Numbered from the stretch's first letter, positions 36,101 to 48,357 are shown. The stretch is 64,000 bases of DNA from Whitmania pigra (GCA_021613335.1 JAJTWR010000254.1:186501-250500), one strand, 5' to 3'. Notes: generated by a model not told the origin, from the letters alone. Translations and numbers: made by a program.

Positions 36101-39100
36101 AGGTAATATATTGGATATGTTTGTTTCACACGGAAAGTCGGAGATAATTCCAGATGATACTTAAAATAATCTCCCAGCTCAATTTTTTGTTACTTTTGTA
36201 GTTTAAAACAGTGGTTCTCAACCCCGGTCCGTGAATCAAATGGAACCGGGCAGCCCAAGGCTAAATTATTTCCGTTTCATTAAAAAAATTAAAATAGTTT
36301 GTAGGGCTTGAGAACAACCGCTGCCATCTCTTTCTTAGCGTGTTCGGTAAAATTATTGAGTCTGATTTTGTAACATCACGCATTGACCGGTCCGCGGCGA
36401 AAAAAAGGTTGAGGACCACGGGTTTAAAACATATCCTTTTATTCACTTTTTGTAGGTGATTTAAATTTAACGGACACCACAGCAACAGGATTAACTTTTG
36501 TGGAAGTTAGTTCTTCCATGAAGGTCACAGACGAAGAATTAATGAAAGTTTGTATTTAAGCTGTCTTTATTTAAATATGAAACCAGATCTGTTCACAACT
36601 AACTAGGAAAGACATCGAAAGTATTTGAGGAGAAATACCTTCATACAGACTGCCTATTTAAAATACAAAGCAGAGAAATGCAAATTTCTTTCTTAAAATA
36701 ATGGTAAAACCATCATAACATATGAGAAATAGTGGCTTGGTCGCTAAGCCAGGTGCATGATGAGAAACAAATTGCTCTAAATCTTAAATACTTTTGCAAT
36801 TCTTTTGCTTATAAGTTGAAAATAATAATTGGCAATGACAAAATAGATGATTTAAAATTAGAATTCAGAGATTCTAAAAGCTTGTGTATATGTGGAGAGA
36901 ATTCTTCAGTTCAATCAGTACTATAGATCACTGGCAATGTTCAAGAACGAACCATTTATATGTGAAGGTAACTTAGATGTATAGTGTACAGTGTATCATT
37001 TTGTCATATTCAAAGACGTTGAAATCTGCTTTTAAGATATAGAGGAAACATCAAGAGTTTCTCAAGAACTTCACGAGGTTGAATCAGCCAGAAAGACAGG
37101 CATCGTTGTACCTACGAAAGTGAAAAGCATGGCTCACATGATGTTTGGATCCCTGTATCTCAGGCCTCTCTGGATCTTTCATAGCGACTTGACTTTCAAC
37201 CTTAATGTCAGCTCTATTAGTTTCAATCCATCAAATAGTGTCAGTCATTATCTATGCTTCGTTTTCATAAATACCTACTTTGCAATTGTTATTATCGTTT
37301 ATATGTTTCCAACTGGCTTGATCATGCGGGACCTCATGTATTACATAGTATTACCAATAGAATCTTATCTCAGGACCTTCTGGCTGCAGGATATTTTAAA
37401 CAAGATCAGCAGCAGCAGCCCCAGAGTGGATTTGTGGGTTGCTGGTCCATCAAAAATTTAGAGGTTGTATGTTGTCTGCTTAATAATAATCTAGCTTCTC
37501 TGATTAATCAAATGCTGTTCAGCATCCAGAAAGATATTTCAAGACAGATTCTGGAGTTACAGCAGTTGCATTCAGTGAAATCAATCCGTTCATGCTGGCG
37601 GTAGGGTTTGCCTTTCAACTGACTGTTTATTCTGTCCCTTCATTTAAATATATTTATTTTAAATATAACAATATATATTGGTGAGGAATTGAAGAATTGA
37701 TTCTCTTTAAAACATCGCCGATTTCATTTACAATATTTAATGAAATATGTTCAACTTAGGTTGGATTCTTCAATGGAGGATTGTCATTCTACAACGTTGG
37801 TACTCCAACACCATCTGTTCTTTTCAGCTCTTTGTTAGTTGTTGCTACCATTTGTGACATTGCTTTGAATAAGTTTGCCTAAAATGAACTGCAATGAGTT
37901 CTTATTGGAAATCAAGTGAATTTTGTCATACATTATCAATTTAGTTGCCATTAGCCAGTTTGTTCTCTTACACAGGACTTTATTTAACTTAAATTAGGGG
38001 CTATTCTTGCAATTGTAGAATGTTTGATCACTAATTGGCGGGAAAGGTCGGGAGGAATTGAGCTGGTGTGTTAAAACAATTATGGTGTAGTGGATCTATT
38101 GTCTATTATAGTTTATTTACTGGCACTTGTTTGAAAATACAAGCTGTATTAGGCAGTAAAATAAATGGGATAAATTTCCCTTATGATTATGTTGTTTCAG
38201 CCGGTGTCCCCTCATAACAGCCCCGTCAAAATAGCCCCGCGTCAAAATAGCCCAGGACAAAATAGCCCGCCAAATAGCCCCGAACAAAACAGCCCCGTCA
38301 ATACAGCCCGGCGACAAAATAGTCCAGGACGAACAAATCCCGTCAAAACAGCCCGACAAAATAGCCCCGTCAAAATAGCCCAAGACAAAACAGCCCCATC
38401 AGTGTCTTTAAAAAAATTTTGTAAGTTGAATACATTAACCGATAACTGCTTCCAAATTTAATTCGAAATTGGTGGTTTGAAGATTTATCGTCTAAAATAT
38501 TATTAGGATTCCGGCTACTTCCTCACTTTACATGGACTTTTCAAGTTGGTATTTAATATAAATTATCCTCACCTTATCATCACGTCATGTGGACATGTAA
38601 CAAATCAAAGAACCAATTCTACCGCTATTTTGACGGGGCTGTTTTGACTTGGGCTACTTTGACGCCGAGATGTTTTGTCGGGGCTATTTTGTCGCCGAGC
38701 TGCTATGACGGGGTGCCGTTTCAGCCATCTTTCTTGTTCATTGATTGTTCGTTAAGTGCAATCCAAATAAAGGTTTAAAGAAAAAGAAAGCAGATTTTAT
38801 TATATTTCTAGTGCAATGGCTCATGGACACAAAAACCCAGTATCGGCTTTGAAGTGGATCAATAAGAACGGTTATGAGGTACTTATAACCACTTCCACAG
38901 ATGGCAGAGTTCTGCAGTGGAGTTTCCTGAATGGGCTGCAATGCAAAGGTTTGAGTGCGAACTTAACGTACGATTGCACATTTATGTCTAATGATTAGAC
39001 TAATACAACTGGAAATCTATAAAGTTATTGTAATAAAATCATTGCAGAAATTTTGAGATTGAAATCCATGCCTTCAAAGAGTGATGTTGTAAAAGATCAA

Positions 39101-42100
39101 ATTAGTAGTGGAGATTATGATGGTGGACTATGCTTCGACTTCAGTTGTGACCAATCTGAAATGTATATTTTTTGAATATTTAAAATGGACAGTTTAACAT
39201 TAATTGCTGCTTATTAAGCATTTTGAAGTCGCACTATAAGTATATGTAATGGATATTATCAAATAATAAAAGTAAAAAATAAGTCAGCAACACAAGTTGT
39301 AACTAGTTAAATGTAAGGAGGGGTGAGTATCTAGTTCCAAAATAAATCAGATTTTCTTTATCTTTTGCTTTAGTGAAATATAAAAATTTAGAATTGTTTT
39401 TTATATTCGTGTTTGTTAAGTATTTTAAGTAGATGGATAATATGTGAAAGGAGTTGCAATAAATAATGATATGTTGTTCTTTTGATGTTGATGATGATGA
39501 TGATGATGATGATGATGTTCTTCTAAACAAGTTAGCCAAACTTGTTCTTCTTAATCCCTATCTCGCCAGCTCCGAGGCCCTGACACAACTGCACTGGCTA
39601 CCCATCCATCTTCGCATCATCTACAAAATATCTCTACTCACTTATCGCACATTAACTACATTCAACCCCCCTTATCTCCATCATCTCATTCGCCACCGTC
39701 ACATCCCCGATCACCTCCGCTCATCTTCTAGAATTCATCTCCACCAACCTGTTCACAAATCATCCATCGTCAACCGAGGCTTCTCTCATGCCTCGCCCGC
39801 CGTCTAGAATAGCCTGCCCCCCATCATCCGGTCTCAGCCCACGCACGAGCTCTTCAAGCGCCAGCTGAAGACCCATCTCTTCAAAAAGTTTCTTGAAGAC
39901 TCAAGGCGCCTCAGAAATAAACTATTATTATTATTATTAATATTATGATAACAATGATGATGACGATAATGATAATGACTAATATCTTTTAATCATGTTA
40001 ATATCAGATACCTAATAGGCACTGACTCAGGTTATATACACAAATGCTCCACAATACATGCCAACCAATACTTCAAAACTTACTCTGGTCACATAGTGAG
40101 CAATTTACCATATTAAAAAAATTTTTCAGTAAAAATTAAATGTAATTAGTTCATAATTTTTTCAAACTTTAATTACTTGTTTTGAAAGGCTCCTGTTTAC
40201 AAGATTAAATGGTCACTTGAAAATCCTGATATATTTGCAAGTTGCAGTGCTGATATGACCATAAAAATCTGGCATCAAGACCGAAGCAAGGCTCTGCACG
40301 ACCTTCTGCCGATTAACCCACCAAATGTGACAAAATATTTTCATTAAGTCATATCAATTAATTGTGATCTTTAATTGTGCTTGACTTACATGAAAACGTT
40401 GACGGCATTGACATAACCCTTCATGACATTGCCATGCATTGACGTAACCCTTTATGACATTGTTTCGCATTGACATGAACCCTTGTTCAGTTTCAGTTAG
40501 TATAAAGGGGCTTGAAATATTGTAAGAGCCAAGTAAAAGTTATTGTCCCATTTCAGTCTAATTTTTAATACGTTTTTGTGATTACTAAAGATTGATGAAT
40601 AACCTCTTCATGTCATTGGAGGAGATTTTATTAAGATTTTTTATGCAGAGTCCCGCTTTTGATCTGGCCTGGTGCCCTAACAGGTATGGGATTCTTCTTT
40701 GCGTATTTGGAACAGAATTACAAATGTGGGATCTTCTGTCAAATAAGTATGTTTTATCATATTTTAGTTGTTTAAATATTAGCAAATTAAATTTTGAAGC
40801 TTTCAAGTGTTGATAAGATATTACCTTATTTATGAAATAACTTAGTATTTTTCTGTAAAGGTCAGATCATATGAACTCAGCAAGCAGGGTTGTTAATATC
40901 GCAGTATTGGTATCGCCGAAACGTTTGGGCGTCAGTATCGAAATGAGTATCGCCGATACTTTTTGGCTAGCTATACTCCGCACCAATACTTTTTTCTATA
41001 ATAGCTTTCCAAGCTATTTTTTCCAGTAAGAGGCAGCGATTAGATGTTGTTGATAAAGGAGTCAACGAATATTTGGCCGTCACAACTTCAGAGTAATCGA
41101 ATCTCAATCGATATCCAAACATAAAAAGTTATATATATAGCATATATTATAGCAGCAGTGGAGAGATTATTCTCACTGGGTGAGAATTTAGGTGGCCCAT
41201 ACCGTCACTAGGAAATTATGAGAAAAATTAAGTAAATCTATTATAAAATAAACATTTTAATTAAAATTTAAAAACTTCATTTTAGTTTTAAAATGTGTTT
41301 AAATTATTTCAATAACTTACCAATTCTGACAAACATGTTAGTATCTCTGTGCCCCCAGCCCTAAATCTGCCCACTAATCCCAGTGTGTGGCTCCCGCCAA
41401 AGTATTTAAAATGAAAATATTTTGACCACTACCAGGGAATATGACGAATGAACATTTTGAAATGTTACTATTTATGCGTCTATTTATAAATGGTAAATTT
41501 TATTGACAATACCAATACTTTTAGCAATACTTTGGCAATACCAATACTTTTTGAAATGAGTATCGGTTAGCAACCCTGTCAGTAGGCACCTCCCACCAAA
41601 GTATCTAAAAAAAATTATATTTTGATATAATGGTCTGTATAATTCGGAAATACAAAGTAATGGTTAGATATGACCAATATCTTAGAAAATATTGCTATTT
41701 TTACATGGTCACCCTACTTTTCTAATTTTGATTTTTTCGAAAATCGGCCACGCGTAATGTTTCATAACTAATGTTGTAAATGAGATAGAGCATTTATATT
41801 TAGGAGATTTGTTTGCCTAAAATTAACCTATTAAATAATATACAAATTAATATTTCGTGATTCATGGTTTTTGGAAAATGCAGCTCAGAAAATATTTGTA
41901 AGAATTTCATTTTTTGAAATTAAATATTTTGAAAACCAAATATATTTAATCAATAATATTTTGTCAATTTGTTTATACTATCATAGTCTAAATATAAGAA
42001 AAGTTTAACCCAAATACGTTCGATGGTTTATGCATTATAAGCTTTTAAATTCAGAAAAATTCAAATTGTGTAAAATAAATTTTTGTTGGAAATTCTTTGT

Positions 42101-42341
42101 GGGAATTTTATAAAATTGATTGAGTTCATTTGATCTGACCCGTAAATTACTAAAATAAAAATTTTACGTAATGAAACGAAGGCTAGATCCAATTTTCATT
42201 CATCGCCTGGAGGATACAACAACAAATGTTTTTACTTGCCTAAATTATGCTCACAAATCCAGCTCAGTGTTTTTTGGAAATATTTATGGAGAAATTCTTG
42301 TTCATCAAATGGTTGAAAACAACTTAGTAAAGGATCAAAAA
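33153..42341 (+). CDS. DNAI4: Axonemal dynein intermediate chain 4 (WDR78), last exon not found
   Basis: Exons: 33153-33185, 33356-33439, 33642-33682, 33762-33829, 33941-34131, 34447-34554, 34683-34737, 36456-36551, 36881-36967, 37037-37239, 37374-37463, 37523-37600, 37760-37833, 38812-38948, 39048-39162, 40008-40095, 40189-40326, 40649-40746, 42182-42341; about 648 residues. Diagnostic stretches: GVDVSPRPL near the start, then MGKFGSEKYIDRGS, then WD repeats (HPERYFKTDSGVTAVAFSE, ITTSTDGRVLQWS, IFASCSADMTIKIW). The seven-bladed propeller and preceding region hold heavy and light chains in inner-arm dynein of motile cilia. Exons 8-9 (36456-36967) are the least certain; exon 9 gives VYVERILQFNQYYRSL. 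The frame stays open at 42341 (donor GTAAGA), so a short terminal exon lies downstream; I could not find it. Confidence 0.88.
35560..36010 (-). mobile_element. LINE reverse transcriptase relic in a DNAI4 intron
   Basis: The minus strand shows AAVISLDLSAAFDTISHTIL, the RT motif upstream of the catalytic YADD in L2/CR1/Rex-like LINEs. It is surrounded by stops and frameshifts. Confidence 0.7.
36209..36421. mobile_element. hAT MITE, 213 bp, with perfect target duplication
   Basis: Starts CAGTGGTTCTCAACCCCGG and ends GGTTGAGGACCACGG. Flanked by identical 8-bp GTTTAAAA (36201-36208 and 36422-36429). The termini resemble the Charlie/Tip100 style of hAT. It sits 35 bases before a DNAI4 exon. Confidence 0.92.
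38214..38402. repeat. Minisatellite array, AGCCCCGTCAAAAT units (forward)
   Basis: About 14 degenerate copies inside a DNAI4 intron, with variants CAGGACAAAATAG and CGACAAAATAG. Not CRISPR: units are contiguous, without spacers. Confidence 0.88.
38618..38722. repeat. Same minisatellite in inverse orientation
   Basis: ATTTTGACGGGGCTGTTTTG and GTCGGGGCTATTTTGTCG are the reverse complement of the array at 38214-38402, about 215 bases away. Transcribed together in the DNAI4 intron they could form a long imperfect hairpin. Confidence 0.85.
39500..39950 (+). mobile_element. LINE fragment (CR1/L2/Rex-like RT C-terminus)
   Basis: Reads EALTQLHWLPIHLRIIYKIS, LRSSSRIHLHQPVHKSS and, after one TAG, NSLPPIIRSQPTHELFKRQL. 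This is the standard end of a non-LTR ORF2, followed by an (ATT)n tail at 39922-39950. A (GATGATGAT)n microsatellite at 39486-39516 precedes it. Lies in a DNAI4 intron. Confidence 0.8.
40885..41578 (+). mobile_element. Internally deleted hAT element, 694 bp
   Basis: Starts CAGGGTTGTTAATATCG and ends CGGTTAGCAACCCTG. Flanks TCAGCAAG (40877-40884) and TCAGTAGG (41579-41586) agree at six of eight bases, an aged target duplication. GTATTGGTATCG-type subterminal repeats lie at both ends. A remnant of the transposase dimerisation motif reads AAVERLFSLGE. Lies in the last recognised DNAI4 intron. Confidence 0.8.
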
Positions 42342-42414
42342 GTAAGATTTTCATAATGAATAAGGTATTTTTGAAATTTTGAAAATGACATTTTGAAAAA
42401 ATACCTGAAAAATG

Positions 42415-42560
42415 TATATACATATATACAGTATGTATGTATGTCTAAACAATATATCCAACCCTACAATACATATCTACCGATATATATATATATATAT
42501 AGGTATATATATACCCTATACCCATACCTGGTCTAAACAATACATCCAACCCTATATATA
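42415..42560. repeat. TA-rich microsatellite and short duplication
   Basis: (TATA)n and TATGTATG runs, with TCTAAACAATA(T/C)ATCCAACCCTA present twice (42443 and 42532). Confidence 0.7.
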
Positions 42561-43173
42561 GGTCAAACTCAAATAGCACCGCGGGCAAGATAATTTCAGT
42601 ATGCCGGCGGGCCAAACCTAAGAAACCTACTGTTGCATTTGTAAGTTGAATTTGAAAGCAGACAACACGCAACTGAACAAAAAGGAATATCATTTAATCG
42701 AACGGAAAAGAACCGCGCTTGAAACTCAACTCGTAACAATCAATAAAAAAAACTGGAACAGATCACAACTAAAAATAGTCCGCCAATTGTACACGCGGGC
42801 ACAACACCTACATTTCAATTTTAATGAAATATTTAGAATTAACACGCATGTTACAACAGCTACCGTATGCTACCGCACTATAACGCCAAATTTAACATTT
42901 GTAATCGAACGTTTATTCACGACAATTCTATCATCTTTAGTGTTTTGTACCGTGGCTTGATGTTTCCTTTTCATGACAATTTTTCGAACGTGGCCTCGTT
43001 GAAAACTTTCTGAAGTAAACTTTTTAAGAAGATATGAAAAGAAGCTAGGTATCTCTGTAATACTGAAATATTAATAAAATAATTCCCGTCTATGAGATAA
43101 TATGCTAAAAAATTATTATTATTATTAATTATTAAATTTCCCGTGATTTCTCCAACCATACCCTAAAACGACC
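42561..43173. other. Unclassified, possible site of the missing DNAI4 end
   Basis: Contains CACCGCGGGC and GCCGGCGGGCC phrases that recall hAT subterminal sequence, and an open frame at 42646-42960 that matches no family I know. No convincing terminal DNAI4 exon was found. Confidence 0.3.
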
Positions 43174-43181
43174 ATCATATG

Positions 43182-43420
43182 CATGGGCGTCACTGGGGGT
43201 GGCGGGTCGTTCAGATTTCACTCGGATGACACCAAAATCTTAATCCTTTCCTTTTATGAAGTAAACCTTTTTTTACCTTGTCAGCAAAACCGAACAGCAA
43301 AAACAGGTTATCTTCCACCGAGAAGCTGAAAACATGTTTTGCTTGTTAGATTTTTGGCTACCAACTTAAGGCTTATGGGCAAAGTCTTGAGGGGTGACAC
43401 CGACCCTGGCTACGCCACTG
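43182..43420. mobile_element. hAT-type MITE, 239 bp
   Basis: Left end CATGGGCGTCACTGGGGG, right end CCTGGCTACGCCACTG. Flanks ATCATATG (43174-43181) and ATTATGTG (43421-43428) agree at six of eight bases. Non-coding. Confidence 0.65.
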
Positions 43421-43584
43421 ATTATGTGCACAAAACGATTGAAGAAAGAAGTTGAGTTATATGCAAAATTCTCGTACATTAAACGATGGAATTTAATTGG
43501 TTGAAAATTGTGCCAACGTCAAACAACCTGAATAGGAAGTAACTTATTTCACAAGTCCAACAAAGCAAATAAAAGTCAATAAAC

Positions 43585-43985
43585 ATGCTTTTCAATAAAA
43601 TGGGAACAAGTACTTGAAGTCCAAGTACAAGTACTAGTACCAAGTGTCCCATGTCTGGAGTCCAACTGGCCTCCTTTGTTTTTACTGTCTTTAGAGATGA
43701 TGTGACCTAGACACTTGACTGATGGTTCTGCAAAAACACATTTCTTTAGATTGCACCTTAATCGTTTGTTTTGAAGTCTTTGCAGTGTGCATCTGAGATT
43801 ATTCATGTGATCTTCTGCAGTGGTTCCACTAACTAGGATGCCATCAAGCTATACTGCAACACACAACACCTTCCAAATCACCAATCAACTGATCCATTAT
43901 CTCCTGAAAGTATCTTGGGGTAGAACTGATACCAAATGGAAGTCTCGTTTGCAACAGGACTTTTCTATGGGTTCTCAGAGCAAGC
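43585..43985 (-). mobile_element. Ty3/gypsy-type reverse transcriptase fragment
   Basis: The minus strand carries LPFGISSTPRYFQEIMDQL, then (after a frame change) ILVSGTTAEDH and KCVFAEPSVKCLGHIIS, the classic Ty3-type RT order. The catalytic YxDD region is damaged. It is a decayed scrap without LTRs, joined directly to the copia fragment. Confidence 0.75.
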
Positions 43986-43989
43986 CCCC

Positions 43990-45625
43990 TTGACTTTCAT
44001 TATTCAATTTGATCTCTTTTCTTTTGGAATGTATGCAAATGCTTTGCAACCAAATATTTTAATGTATGACAAATCTGGCTTTTCTCCATTCCATAATTCG
44101 AAAGGAGACTTGTTCGTTGCCGTTGTCGGTAATCTGTTTTGCAAATACACTGCTGTCATTACTGCTTCACCCCAATATTGTTGTGACAATCCAGCATCTA
44201 ACAACATGCACCTTGCCATTTCAACAATAGATCGATTCTTCCGTTCTGCTACTCCATTCTGGGCTGGAGAGTATGGTGCACTTGTTTGCAGACGAATGCC
44301 TTCCTGCTTCAGATAAGCAATCTGCTTATTTCCAGTATATTCACCGCCATTGTCAGACCTTAAAACTTTTGGTTTTCTTTGAAATTTATTACTCACTTCT
44401 GCAACAAATTCTTGATATTTGTCTGCTACTTCATCTTTCTTATTAATGAGATAGCACATTGTGTAGCAATAAATGTCACCATATATTTGTTCTTTTTGAG
44501 TGTTTGTGTTTTCATTGGACCACATACGTCACTATGAATCAGGTCTAGTGGTTGCTTTGAGCAGTGTTCACTCATCTTGGGATATGATTTCAGTGTAGAT
44601 TTACCCTTTACACAATGATCACATTTCATCATGACACTACACTCATTAATGTGAATTTCTGTGGCAATTTCTTCTGTAATGATTTGTTTTATGGCATTTG
44701 GATCCCGATGCCCTAAACGTCTGTGCCACAAATGAATGCATTCCTGATGCTTTACTTCAGACTTAGCCACACAAGCAAATGTTGAATTATTCCTGCATGA
44801 TAGCTTATAAAGTCCACCCTCGAGCTTTCCAACTGCTAATATTCTATTGTTGTCTTTTATAAAACACTGATTTCTAGCAAACTCTTCTTTTCTATTTTCA
44901 CTTGTCACTTTCTTTACTGATAATAAACTGCCAGTTAAGGTTGGCACATACAAGACACTTTTGATTTTAACTCTATGTATTTTACCATCATTTAACAAAC
45001 AGTTTAGGTAACCATCACCTATTCCATCAGCATTAATTGATGAACCTTTTGCAAAGTAGATTTTATCAGTCTTTGTCTGATCAAGCACTGTGAAGAAATT
45101 CAGGTCATATGTGTCTCCAGAGTCTATAAACCAGTCACTTGTTGTTGTACCAATACCAATTGTGAAACAACCATGACTGTCGTCATCATCATCTGATCCA
45201 GTCAGTTCGGATGTCAAACACTTTTCACTTTGTGTCTTGACTTTGGTTGTTCGCCACGATTTTGCTCTAGTCTTGCTTTCCATACACGACAGTTCTTTTT
45301 CAAATGTTCTGGTTTCTTGCACACAAAACAGGTTCTTGTTTCTTGTTCTTTATTTTTTCGTATCGATTGTTCATTTGATTACCCGATCTGAAGTAACCTG
45401 AGTACAAAGCTGTTTCTGTTTTGGATTCAGTTGAGTCAGCATCACAATCATTCTTTCTTTTGTATGCATCAACAAGCTTGTTTTTAACATATTCTAGAGT
45501 GAGTTCATCTTCTTCTCTAGCTTCTAGAGCTGTTATTAATGTTTCATATTCATCTGGTAGACCACAAACCAAATTTTTTTGCTCATGTGAGATCAAAATT
45601 TGAGAGAAATTCAGTTATAATAATT
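43990..45625 (-). mobile_element. Ty1/copia retrotransposon fragment (gag, protease, integrase)
   Basis: Pieces in order on the minus strand: end of gag (45596-45300, KNLVCGLPDEYETLITALEA), aspartic protease site (DWFIDSG), GAG-pre-integrase zinc finger (LWHRRLGH, then CDHCVKGKS) and integrase core (LIHSDVCGPM, SDNGGEYTG, YSPAQNGVAERKNR). Frames 45596-45300, 45322-44426 and 44525-44004 are offset, so it is broken. It stops just after KIFGCKAFAYIPKEKRS, before the reverse transcriptase, and no LTR was found. Confidence 0.85.
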
Positions 45626-45679
45626 TGATTTTCCATGAAAATGTATAGTATAAGTAACAAGTAAATATGGTTAAAATCA

Positions 45680-46140
45680 GAGGTCGCTGATGATGCCACT
45701 GAAGTCCAATTCAAGCAGTGTATCTGACTTGATGCTCGTGATAAATTTACAAGTCGTGTCTGCTTCATGGATGTTCATAATCGGTTTTCAATTAATTTGC
45801 ACACCCTTATCTATGACAAGTTTGTAAAGGAAAAGCTCAGTGCTGATATCTTCTGAGTCCCCATCTGTGAAAACATTGGCAAATGCTTCAAACAGACTCA
45901 GTTCATCAATAAATGTAATGTCGAAGTCATCTGGATAAGACCTGACGAGTTTCTCTGCACATCTGGTGACAGTTCTTTCAGATGGCTAAAAAAGCTGAAT
46001 TGGCCTAATATCTCTTTATGTGCTTACAGACATTGATCGAGAGAAGCTATAAACTGAAATAACAGGCAAGAAACTTTCTGTTCTGCATTTGTCAGAAGGG
46101 CTGAATTGTACTTCTTCCGCCTGGGTCCGTCATGATTGCC
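45680..46140 (-). mobile_element. hAT (ZMYM-type) transposase relic
   Basis: The minus strand reads, in shifting frames, QFSFFSHLKELSPDV and EKLVRSYPDDFDITFIDEL, similar to the region before the dimerisation end of DUF4371/ZMYM-type hATs. Several stops. Family call tentative. Confidence 0.45.
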
Positions 46141-46179
46141 CATGCTGTTAATCTGAAAATAAACGAAATGACAATAAGT

Positions 46180-46966
46180 GAACTGCAAAAATCGAGGGAA
46201 TTATGTTCAAATAATATCTAAATGTCTAGGAGGTAGAATTTTTAATATGAAGTGTTTATAAAGCTTTTGTATTTTTTTCAGGAGAAAGATATATTGGATT
46301 TGTCATTCTTTCAAGAATAGGCTGCACCAATTTTGTTAACAAATATTCCCGTATGGTTCTGTCAACATGTTTTGTTTGTTCTTGTTCATGAACATTATTG
46401 AATCAACCAATAAAGCTTGATCAGATTTGTTCAAAATCGCTGTGTCGGCTTTAGCCCCCATGTCATGATTGTGAGGTGAAATAAGGCACTTAATCATAAA
46501 ACTATTAACAACAAAATGTATACTAAGAATTTGTGTTGTAAAGTCTAACACCAAAACTTTTCGTCTGCAATTAAGAATTGTTTCTATGATATTCCAAAGA
46601 ATGACTCAACTAATGCTAACTAAATGCTAAGCGATAAGGTCCTTGAAAATCAGCAGAACGGCTAAAGACTTCTTTCTGACGACCCTGAGGTTCTTTATGA
46701 GGCCCCACCTTAGCTGAACAACTGTGGTAATTAAATAATAACACTTGAAAATAATTTGGAACTGATAAATGCAGTCAAATGATCAATGATTAAATGTTAT
46801 TAATGGTTCTAATGTTGAGTAGAATGACTTAGTGGAGCAAAGCGTCTAATGAAGATTAATGACTGTTGTTTTATCTTGAAAAGGCAATTTTGTTTTACAA
46901 AAATGATGTTTGCACTTTATATGAATCTAATTTAACAAAAGAATTTGTGCTAAAATTATTTCTAGA
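46180..46966. repeat. Dispersed duplication, copy A (shorter)
   Basis: Matches 54916-57356 in the same orientation and order. Shared phrases include TTGAATCAACCAATAAAGCT, AGCGATAAGGTCCTTGAA, GTGGTAATTAAATAATAACA and, at the end, GATGTTTGCACTT. That last word belongs to the start of a titin-like exon in copy B. Copy A lacks the exons themselves. Confidence 0.88.
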
Positions 46967-47619
46967 TAAAGGCATTGCTCGGGCCAAAAGGATACTTTAT
47001 GTAAGAATTTGTTATATCAATTAGTTTTTAGATTGGTCAATTTTGGATAGTAGCAACACTTAATATGAAAGTGATTTTTTAAATGATGCTTAAATTAATT
47101 ACGTTTGTACATTAATCATAGTTATCGAAATCCTGAGATTATGAAATGATTGTCACTTCTTGTGGAGCGAACAGATATAGATTTTTTTCCAGATCTCATT
47201 CGAGAGCAATTAACCTACAGTTACGACAAGTGTGTGAGGCCGCAAAAGCAGCAGTCTTCCAAGCAAACCGTTGGCCTTGTTATGCCAGTCACGGCTGCTC
47301 CATTGAAGCGATTGCGAAAGCTCTCAATGCGTTCTTCATGTCGCATGCTGTCTGTTTGTCACCTGCAAACTTCAACTATGCGGGGCTCTCATTGGCCTTG
47401 TTATGTCGATCGCCTCCACCCCAGTTTGCCTACAGCAGTCATGAAAGCTCTCAGTGGCTTCTTTAAACCGCCTTAATATATGCAAACTGGGCCTTATAAT
47501 TTCTTTGTAGCGGCGGCTGGAGATTTTCGGGACTCGACCGCGGGCCTTTTCCAGGTTGCATGTAGTGGCTTCTTAAGATTTCTTCTGGCTCTTCATGTGC
47601 CAGATCCAGAATGAAGCAG
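46967..47619. other. Unclassified region
   Basis: At 47200-47470 GTTGGCCTTGTTATGCCAG and CATTGGCCTTGTTATGTCG recur about 120 bases apart, and frames are open on the plus strand, but no known domain is seen. Probably an old mobile element. Confidence 0.3.
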
Positions 47620-48300
47620 CTTTAGCGGCCTCAGACATCCTTGTCATAGCCTTTCTTTTCGCCTTTGAGGAGCCGAGAGTTCGCGCTGTCGCCTGGAGTC
47701 CTTCATTTCCTGGGGTCGTTTGACAGGTACGACCCCAAATCTCCTGATGCACTTGTTTTAGATGAAGTCACTGAAGGATTTCACTGATCCATCTTTCAGG
47801 CTTTTCTTGAGTCCTTGCTTAAGTTCCTCATCCAGTCCTGACCAGCCTTTCTTGTCGTTTCCTCGAGAGAACCTTATCCTGCCTCTTGGGGGTCTTGTCC
47901 TTGAGACTCGAACACACTGGAAACTGTGGTGTGACTCTGGTCTGGCGTGGTCCAGCTTTTTACCTATCTGCAACTTAGCAATAGTACAGCTGTCTCGATG
48001 CCCCACACCCTCAAGTTGATTTTGTTTTTGGATGGACTTTGAGCCCTCTCTTGGTTGCGAGAACTCTTCCACACGTACATCTTCTAATGTCAACCTTTTG
48101 TTAACCTTCATGCACGCCATTGTCCGGGGCGTTATTCACAAATTCATCGAAAGTCCGTTGAAAGCAAGGTCGTTAATAATTGAGTCCGTTGATGGTCCGT
48201 CATTCTCCCCCTCGGCTGGGACCATGGGGGCATATATTCGTGAATGAAGTAGTAGCGGCGTTGGTTTTTATCGCGATTGGGGAGCTAACCCACTCGCGAC
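47620..48300 (-). mobile_element. Second copy of the non-LTR pre-RT fragment
   Basis: Bases 47690-47910 are almost identical to 12745-12960 and the similarity continues to about 48290 (KRLTLEDVRV, RGRIRFSRGNDKKGWSGLDE on the minus strand). No RT domain follows here either. The next hAT insertion begins at 48358. Confidence 0.55.
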
Positions 48301-48357
48301 CTTATCTCCCCGAGATGCCACCTGTCTATCCAGGTCGGTCTTTTCCCGAGCGTCAAC

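Noticed and set aside
38183..38461. Open frame spanning the minisatellite, and possible CRISPR array
   Set aside because: The frame is an artefact of a short tandem unit; units abut with no unique spacers and the genome is eukaryotic.
42646..42960. 104-codon open frame proposed as the DNAI4 terminal exon
   Set aside because: No similarity to dynein chain C-termini, no suitable in-phase acceptor, and hAT-like GC-rich words lie just upstream.
47146..47476. Two overlapping plus-strand open frames of about 107 codons
   Set aside because: Overlapping frames without recognisable domains, with short internal repeats; more likely old mobile DNA than a gene.
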